From NCBI GenBank assembly GCA_020284085.1, contig JACEVL010000004.1, positions 757,307 to 821,306 of the forward strand: DNA of 64,000 nt, in the 5' to 3' direction. Origin of the DNA: Aporrectodea caliginosa. Lineage: Eukaryota > Annelida > Clitellata > Crassiclitellata > Lumbricidae. The translations under genes were made by a program, and so were the position numbers. Positions 52,701 to 61,700 of this stretch are shown in pieces (position 1 is the stretch's first letter; the number at the start of each line of letters is the position of its first letter). Below the pieces are notes generated by a model. The model searched no databases, was not told the origin of the DNA, and saw only the letters and a list, made by a program, of their open reading frames with translations.

Positions 52701-55700
52701 CAATCACTTCCTTTTTCCTGGAAACCTTCTCTTCCTGAGTCTCCTCTGCAACCTGCTTCTCTTCCGTCACAACAGTGACTTCTTCTGTGACTTTCTTTTC
52801 CTCAACAATTCTCATAACTTCCTCAACTGCTTTCTTCTGTTCCTCAACAGTCCTCACCCTGACCTCAACCTTAACTGAAACTCGCACTGATCCATAATCG
52901 TTACTGGCCTTGACAGTGTATTTTCCACTGTCACTTACGGTCGCAGCCCGAATCTCAAGAGAATGGATTTCACTATTGGAGTCAAACGTGACTGCAACTC
53001 TCTTGTCGGACTTCTTTGGTTTCAGTCTCTCATCCTCTTTGTACCACTTGACTTCTGGTTCAGGCTCTCCTGCAGACGAGACGAAACTTTAATTCAACAC
53101 TGATCACTCATACAATAAAGTCAAGAATAAAATATACGTATATACCATATATATTACTAACAAAGCTTATGAAATAGATTCAAGACAAATCAATTAAGAG
53201 TAGCATCTATAGTGAATCTTTGCATCATATCTAAACATCACAATCTGATTCATTTCACTGAATAAAACATTTTGGTCTGTTGCTACCCTAAAATAGTTTT
53301 AGTGCATTTGCAGTGTATTTAGTCATAATTAACTTGTGCTTTGTAAATCTTCATATAATAATAATAACTTAATATTGGCATTTTACCAAAATAATATATT
53401 CTCTTACCAGCTAAATAAGTAAACTGCAGATAAATACTACAAATTTATTTTATGTAAATATGCTGATATGGCCCCAACAAGTTATGCAAGAACTACTTAG
53501 AACAGAACAGTGCTGTATGCTAATAATGGCCCCAAATAAGGAATGCTGAATTACAAAGATGATGAAGAAACCTGCATATTGTAAAAAGTCAATCAGTCTG
53601 AAATAACACAACATTAAAATAACATTAATATGGCAAAAAATTGAGCAAAATGTTATCAATCGAAAATTAGGTTGTAAAAAACAAACAGAAACCTGATGTT
53701 CCAAAAATAAACGATGTTAAAATAACCACTGACTAGGCCTAAAGCATCATGCAGACTCATGCAAACTATGGAAATAACTGAAAATCCTTTCACAGCTGTC
53801 GAAGCAAATGAAAAAATTACAACCAGTGCAATACAATAATAACAAACAATAACTATAAATATAGCAATTACAATATGTGCCAATACAACAGCATCAACTA
53901 CACATAAAGTTGTAACAGTTTGCTTCAACATCAGAAGCTACTAATATCACATGGTAAAGCCTCAATGAAGTAAAATCATTAGAGTCAAAATCAGGATTTC
54001 AATAAGGAAAAATTAACAGGTCATAGGAAAAATATCATTAGTTCAAAAACTGCAACACTCTTTTCTAAATGCATCAATGATTAAAAGTAACAATGTTGTA
54101 AATAGATAACATGAAAACAAAATTTAAAACAAGCTTTGCAAATGCATTAGGTGTCAGTAATAATTACACCAGTCCAAAAATATATTGTGCAAAAACAAAA
54201 TTTTCAAACAGACATGTGACAAAATAGATCTATATTAAAAACCTAGCAATAGTGGTTACGTTAAAACAAAATACATAAAGTGTCAAACTTCAAGTCTGAA
54301 AAGGATAAAACTATACTGTGCAGAAATGAATTATAACAAAAACTCCATGGAAAACTTCAAAAGCTAAACATTTGGTGAAATATGAAGATGATGAAGAAAC
54401 CAGTCTAACCAATAAAAATAGAAAATCACAAAAGTAGGCAACAAAAAGTATCACTGTTAAAACTGACATAAAAATTTATCCAAAGCCATTTGCACACAAA
54501 AACTAGAAAACAAAAGAATTTTTATCTACAAAGCAAAGCAAAATCAAGAGCTAAGCATTAGAAAATAAACATTAAAAGTGTCAAATCAGCAAAAATAACA
54601 CCATCTTAAAGCAGCTGTTGCAACAACGTCATTTTCACATAAAACTGCAAGATATTTAAATCTACTAGTAAAAACTAGCAAAACTCAAGTTGTGAAAGCT
54701 AAGCAAAATAAAAACAAAAGTGCAAAATGAGCAAAATAACACCAGGGTAAAAACTGATAGTGCAAAACATTGTTGTTACATAACAATATCCAAAAATTGC
54801 CAGCTAAAAGAAAATCTCACAAATTAACAGTTAAGGTTGCAAAATCAGTAAAAATTCAAAGCTAGGCACCAGCAAAATAACACCACTGCAAAAATTCAGT
54901 GATGTAAAGCAAAGGCAGTGCAGAAAAAAACCAGGTTGTGTTACAGTTTCTAATGTAACTGAAGCGAGGAAATTGCCACACGACAGGGACTGAGATTGTC
55001 TAACCTTGGACTTTATAGACGAGCTTTATGGTCTCTCGTTCATTTACGACAACAGATTCTGGCTTGACCAAAAACTGTGGAGGAGCACCAGTTGCCTTTT
55101 GTGAAGCTGGCTCCAGTTTTGTCTCAATAATGTCTACCTTTTCCTCCAAATTGCTGATTGCAGAAACTTTGCTTTGAGTCTTTGTTGTCATCAAAACTGC
55201 ACTTTCTGGTTTAACTGGTTCTTTGCTAATCACTTCTGCTGACTCTTCCAGTAAGACCTTTCTCATTGCAATCTTCAGGGCCGCTTTCTCCTCCTCAGTT
55301 TTTTCTACAGATTCTTCAATTTTCTTAAACGCAATCTCAGAAATCTGTGCAGTCAACAAAGATTTAACTTCTTCTTTTGTCTCAATAGCAGTTTTAGATT
55401 CCACAAGGAGCTGTATGGCTTCTCTCTCAAGTTTCTTTTCCTCAACAGAAATTTCAAATTCTTCTTCTGATTCTTCTTCCAATTCCCCTTCTGACTTAAT
55501 TTCTGCCTTTAGTTCCTTTTTCACTTTTGGTTCCTTCTTCACCTCTGGCTCTTTCTTCACTACTGGCACTTTCTTTTTCTTAGTCTTGGTTGTCACCATC
55601 ACAGCTTCTTCAGGTCTGATCTGTTCCTTGCTAATCACTTCTGCTGACTCTTCCAATAAAACCTTTCTCATCGCTTTCTTCAGTGCCTCTTTCTCCTCCT

Positions 55701-58700
55701 CAGTTTTATCTACAGATTCTTCAATTTTCTTTATGGCAATCTCAGAAATCTGAGAAGTCAACACAGATCTCACTTCTTCTTTTGTCTCAACAGCCGCCTT
55801 TGATTTGACAAAGAGTTGTATGGCTTCTCTTTCAAGTTTCTTTTCCTCAACAGAAATTTCAAATTCTTCTTCAGACTCTGACTCAGATTCCTCTTCTTCA
55901 GATTCCTCTTCTGACACCTTTCTTTCCACTGGAACCTTTTTAACTTCTGGCTCTTTTTTCACTTTTGGTACTTTTTCCACTTCTGGCTCTTTCTTTTTCT
56001 TGGTCTTGGTTGTCACCATAACAGCTTCTTCAGGTCGAATGTGTTCCTTGCTAATCACTTCTGCTGACTCTTCCAATAAAACCTTTCTCATCACTTTCTT
56101 CAGTGCCTCTTTCTCCTCCTCAGTTTTATCTACAGATTCTTCAATTTTCTTTATGGCAATCTCAGAAATCTGAGAAGTCAACACAGATCTCACTTCTTCT
56201 TTTGTCTCAACAGCCGCCTTTGATTCGACAAAGAGTTGTATGGCTTCTCTTTCAAGTTTCTTTTCCTCAACAGAAATTTCAAATTCTTCTTCAGACTCTG
56301 ACTCAGATTCCTCTTCTTCAGATTCCTCTTCTGACACCTTTCTTTCCACTGGAACCTTTTTAACTTCTGGCTCTTTTTTCACTTTTGGTACTTTTTCAAC
56401 TTCTGGCTCTTTCTTTTTCTTGGTCTTGGTTGTCACCATAACAGCTTCTTCAGGTCGAATGTGTTCCTTGCTAATCACTTCTGCTGACTCTTCCAATAAA
56501 ACCTTTCTCATCACTTTCTTCAGTGCCTCTTTCTCCTCCTCAGTTTTATCTACAGATTCTTCAATTTTCTTTATGGCAATCTCAGAAATCTGAGAAGTCA
56601 ACACAGATCTCACTTCTTCTTTTGTCACAACAGCCGCCTTTGATTCGACAAAGAGTTGTATGGCTTCTCTTTCAAGTTTCTTTTCCTCAACAGAAATTTC
56701 AAATTCTTCTTCAGACTCTGACTCAGATTCCTCCTCTTCAGATTCCTCTTCTGACACCTTTCTTTCCGCTGGAACCTTTTTAGCTTCTGGCTCTTTTTTC
56801 ACTTTTGGTTCTTTTTTCACCTCTGGCTCTTTCTTCACTTCTGGCTCTTTCTTTTTCTTGGTCTTGGTTGTCACCTTAACAGCTTCTTCAGGTCTAATCT
56901 GTTCCTTGCTAATCACTTCTGCTGACTCTTCCAATAAAACCTTTCTCATCGCTTTCTTCAGTGCCTCTTTTTCCTCCTCAGTTTTATCTACAGATTCTTC
57001 AATTTTCTTTATGGCAATCTCAGAAATCTGAGAAGTCAACACAGATTTCACTTCTTCTTTTGTCTCAACAGCCGCCTTTGATTCGACAAAGAGTTGTATG
57101 GCTTCTCTTTCAAGTTTCTTTTCCTCAACAGAAATTTCAAATTCTTCTTCAGACTCTGACTCAGATTCTTCTTCTTCAGATTCCTCTTCTGGCACCTTTC
57201 TTTCCACTGGTACCTTTTTATCTTCTGGCTCTTTTTTAACTTTTGGTTCCTTTTTCACCTCTGGCACTTTCTTCACTTCTGGTTCTTTCTTTTTCTTAGT
57301 CTTGGTTGTCACCATAACAGCTTCCTCAGGTCTAATCAGTTCCTTGCTAATCACCTCTGCTGATTCTTCCAATAAAACCTTTCTCATTGCTTTTTTCAGC
57401 GCTTCTTTCTCCTCCTCAGTTTTATCTACAGATTCTTCAATTTTCTTAATGGCAATCTCAGAAATCTGAGAAGTCAACACAGATCTCACTTCTTCTTTTG
57501 TCTCAACAGCCGCCTTTGATTCGACAAAGAGTTGTATGGCTTCTCTTTCAAGTTTCTTTTCCTCAACAGAAATTTCAAATTCTTCTTCAGACTCTGACTC
57601 AGATTCCTCTTCTTCAGATTCCTCTTCTGACACCTTTCTTTCCGCTGGAACCTTTTTAGCTTCTGGCTCTTTTTTCACTTTTGGTTCTTTTTTCACCTCT
57701 GGCTCTTTCTTCACTTCTGGCTCTTTCTTTTTCTTGGTCTTGGTTGTCACCATAACAGCTTCTTCAGGTCTAATCTGTTCCTTGCTAATCACTTCTGCTG
57801 ACTCTTCCAATAAAACCTTTCTCATCGCTTTCTTTAGTGCCTCTTTTTCCTCCTCAGTTTTATCTACAGATTCTTCAATTTTCTTTATGGCAATCTCAGA
57901 AATCTGAGAAGTCAACACAGATTTCACTTCTTCTTTTGTCTCAACAGCCGCCTTTGATTCGACAAAGAGTTGTATGGCTTCTCTTTCAAGTTTCTTTTCC
58001 TCAACAGAAATTTCAAATTCTTCTTCAGACTCTGACTCAGATTCTTCTTCTTCAGATTCCTCTTCTGGCACCTTTCTTTCCACTGGTACCTTTTTATCTT
58101 CTGGCTCTTTTTTAACTTTTGGTTCCTTTTTTACCTCTGGCACTTTCTTCACTTCTGGTTCTTTCTTTTTCTTAGTCTTGGTTGTCACCATAACAGCTTC
58201 CTCAGGTCTAATCAGTTCCTTGCTAATCACCTCTGCTGATTCTTCCAATAAAACCTTTCTCATCGCTTTTTTCAGCGCTTCTTTCTCCTCCTCAGTTTTA
58301 TCTACAGATTCTTCAATTTTCTTAATGGCAATCTCAGAAATCTGAGAAGTCAACACAGATCTCACTTCTTCTTTTGTCTCAACAGCCGCCTTTGATTCGA
58401 CAAAGAGTTGTATGGCTTCTCTTTCAAGTTTCTTTTCCTCAACAGAAATTTCAAATTCTTCTTCAGACTCTGACTCAGATTCCTCTTCTTCAGATTCCTC
58501 TTCTGACACCTTTCTTTCCGCTGGAACCTTTTTAGCTTCTGGCTCTTTTTTCACTTTTGGTTCTTTTTTCACCTCTGGCTCTTTCTTCACTTCTGGCTCT
58601 TTCTTTTTCTTGGTCTTGGTTGTCACCATAACAGCTTCTTCAGGTCTAATCTGTTCCTTGCTAATCACTTCTGCTGACTCTTCCAATAAAACCTTTCTCA

Positions 58701-61700
58701 TCGCTTTCTTCAGTGCCTCTTTTTCCTCCTCAGTTTTATCTACAGATTCTTCAATTTTCTTTATGGCAATCTCAGAAATCTGAGAAGTCAACACAGATTT
58801 CACTTCTTCTTTTGTCTCAACAGCCGCCTTTGATTCGACAAAGAGTTGTATGGCTTCTCTTTCAAGTTTCGTTTCCTCAACAGAAATTTCAAATTCTTCT
58901 TCAGACTCTGACTCAGATTCTTCTTCTTCAGATTCCTCTTCTGGCACCTTTCTTTCCACTGGTACCTTTTTATCTTCTGGCTCTTTTTTAACTTTTGGTT
59001 CCTTTTTTACCTCTGGCACTTTCTTCACTTCTGGTTCTTTCTTTTTCTTAGTCTTGGTTGTCACCATAACAGCTTCCTCAGGTCTAATCAGTTCCTTGCT
59101 AATCACCTCTGCTGATTCTTCCAATAAAACCTTTCTCATTGCTTTTTTCAGCGCTTCTTTCTCCTCCTCAGTTTTATCTACAGATTCTTCAATTTTCTTA
59201 ATGGCAATCTCAGAAATCTGAGAAGTCAACACAGATCTCACTTCTTCTTTTGTCTCAACAGCCGCCTTTGATTCGACAAAGAGTTGTATGGCTTCTCTTT
59301 CAAGTTTTTTTTCCTCAACAGAAATTTCAAAATCTTCTTCAGACTCTGACTCGGATTCCTCGGCTTCAGATTCCTCTTCTGACATCTTCTTTTCCACTGG
59401 AACTTTTTTAACTTCTGGCTCTTTTTTCACTTTTGGTTCTTTTTTCACTTCTTGTTCCTTTTTCACCTCTGGCTCTTTCTTCACTTCTGGCTCTTTCTTT
59501 TTCTTAGTCTTGGTTGTCACCATAACAGCTTCCTCAGGTCTAATTGGTTCCTTGCTGATCACTTCTGATGACTCTTCCAATAAAACCTTTCTCATCGCTT
59601 TCTTCAGTGCCTCTTTTTCCTCCTCAGTTTTATCTACAGATTCTTCAATTTTCTTTATGGCAATCTCAGAAATCTGAGCAGTAACTACAGATTTCACTTC
59701 TTCTTTTGTCTCAACAACAGCCTTTGATTCGACCAGGAGCTGTATGGCTTCTCTTTCAAACTTCTTTTCCTTCAAAGAAATTTCAAAGTCTTCTTCAGAC
59801 TCTGACTCGGATTCCTCCTCTTCAGATTCCTTTTCTGACACCTTTCTTTCCACTGGAACCTTTTTAACTTCTGGCGCTTTTTTCACTTTTGGTACTTTTT
59901 TCACCTCTGGCTCTTTCGTCACTTCTGGCTCTTTCTTTTTCTTAGTCTTTGTCGCCACCATAACAGCTTCTTCAGTTCTGATCAGTTCCTTGCTAATCAC
60001 TTCTGCTGACTCTTCCAATAAAACCTTTCTCATCGCTTTCTTCAGTGCCTCTTTTTCCTCCTCAGTTTTATCTACAGATTCTTCAATTTTCTTTATGGCA
60101 ATCTCAGAAATCTGAGCAGTAACTACAGATTTCACTTCTTCTTTTGTCTCAACAACAGCCTTTGATTCGACCAGGAGCTGTATGGCTTCTCTTTCAAACT
60201 TCTTTTCCTTCAAAGAAATTTCAAAGTCTTCTTCAGACTCTGACTCGGATTCCTCCTCTTCAGATTCCTTTTCTGACACCTTTCTTTCCACTGGAACCTT
60301 TTTAACTTCTGGCGCTTTTTTCACTTTTGGTACTTTTTTCACCTCTGGCTCTTTCGTCACTTCTGGCTCTTTCTTTTTCTTAGTCTTTGTCGTCACCATA
60401 ACAGCTTCTTCAGGTCTGATCAGTTCCTTGCTAATCACTTCTGCTGACTCTTCCAATAAAACCTTTCTCATCGCTTTCTTCAGTGCCTCTTTCTCCTCCT
60501 CAGTTTTATCTACAGATTCTTCAATTTTCTTTATGGCAATTTCAGAAATCTGAGCAGCTACCACAGATTTCACTTCTTCTTTTGTCTCAACAGCAGCCTT
60601 TGATTCAACAAGAAGCTGTATGGCTTCTCTTTCAAACTTCTTTTCCTTCACAGAAATTTCAAAATCTTCTTCAGACTCTGACTCGGATTCCTCTTCTTCA
60701 GATTCCTCTTCTGACACCTTTCTTTCCACTGGAATTTTTTTAACTTCTGGCTCTTTTTTTACTTTTGGTTCTTTTTTCACCTCTGGTTTTTTCACATCTG
60801 GTTCCCTTTTTACCTCTGGCTCTTTCTTCACTTCTGGCTCTTTCTTTTTCTTAGTCTTGGTTGTCACCATAACAGCTTCTTCGGGTCTAATCGGTTCCTT
60901 GCTAATCACTTCTGCTGACTCTTCCAATAAAACCTTTCTCATTGCTTTCTTCAGTGCCTCTTTCTCCTCCTCAGTTTTATCTACAGATTCTTCAATTTTC
61001 TTTATGGCAATCTCAGAGATCTGAGCAGTCACTACAGATTTCACTTCTTCTTTTGTCTCAACAGCAGCCTTAGATTCGACAAAGAGTTGTATGGCTTCTC
61101 TTTCAATTTTCTTTTCCTCAACAGAAATTTCAAATTCTTCTTCAGACTCAGACTCGGATTCCTTGGCTTCAGATTTGTCTTCTGACACCTTTCTTTCCAC
61201 CGGAACTTTTTTAACTTCTGGCTCTTTTTTCACTTTTGGTTCTATTTTCACCTCTGGCTCTTTCGTCACTTCTGGCTCCTTCTTTTTCTTGGTCTTGGTT
61301 GTCACCATAACAGCTTCTTCAGGTCGAATCAGTTCCTTGCTAATAACTTCTGCTGACTCTTCCAATAAAACCTTTCTCATCGCTTTCTTCAGTGCCTCTT
61401 TCTCCTCCTCAGTTTTATCTACAGATTCTTCAATTTTCTTTATGGCAATCTCAGAAATCTGAGCAGTTACCACAGATTTCACTTCTTTTGTCTCAACAGC
61501 AGCCTTTGATTCGACCAGGAGCTGTATGGCTTCTCTTTCAAACTTCTTTTCCTTCAAAGAAATTTCAAAGTCTTCTTCAGACTCTGACTCGGATTCCTCT
61601 TCTTCGGATTCCTCTTCTGACACCTTTCTTTCCACTGGAACCTTTTTAACTGCAGGCACTGGCAAAATAAATTCCTCTCCCGATTCTGACTCAATTTCTG

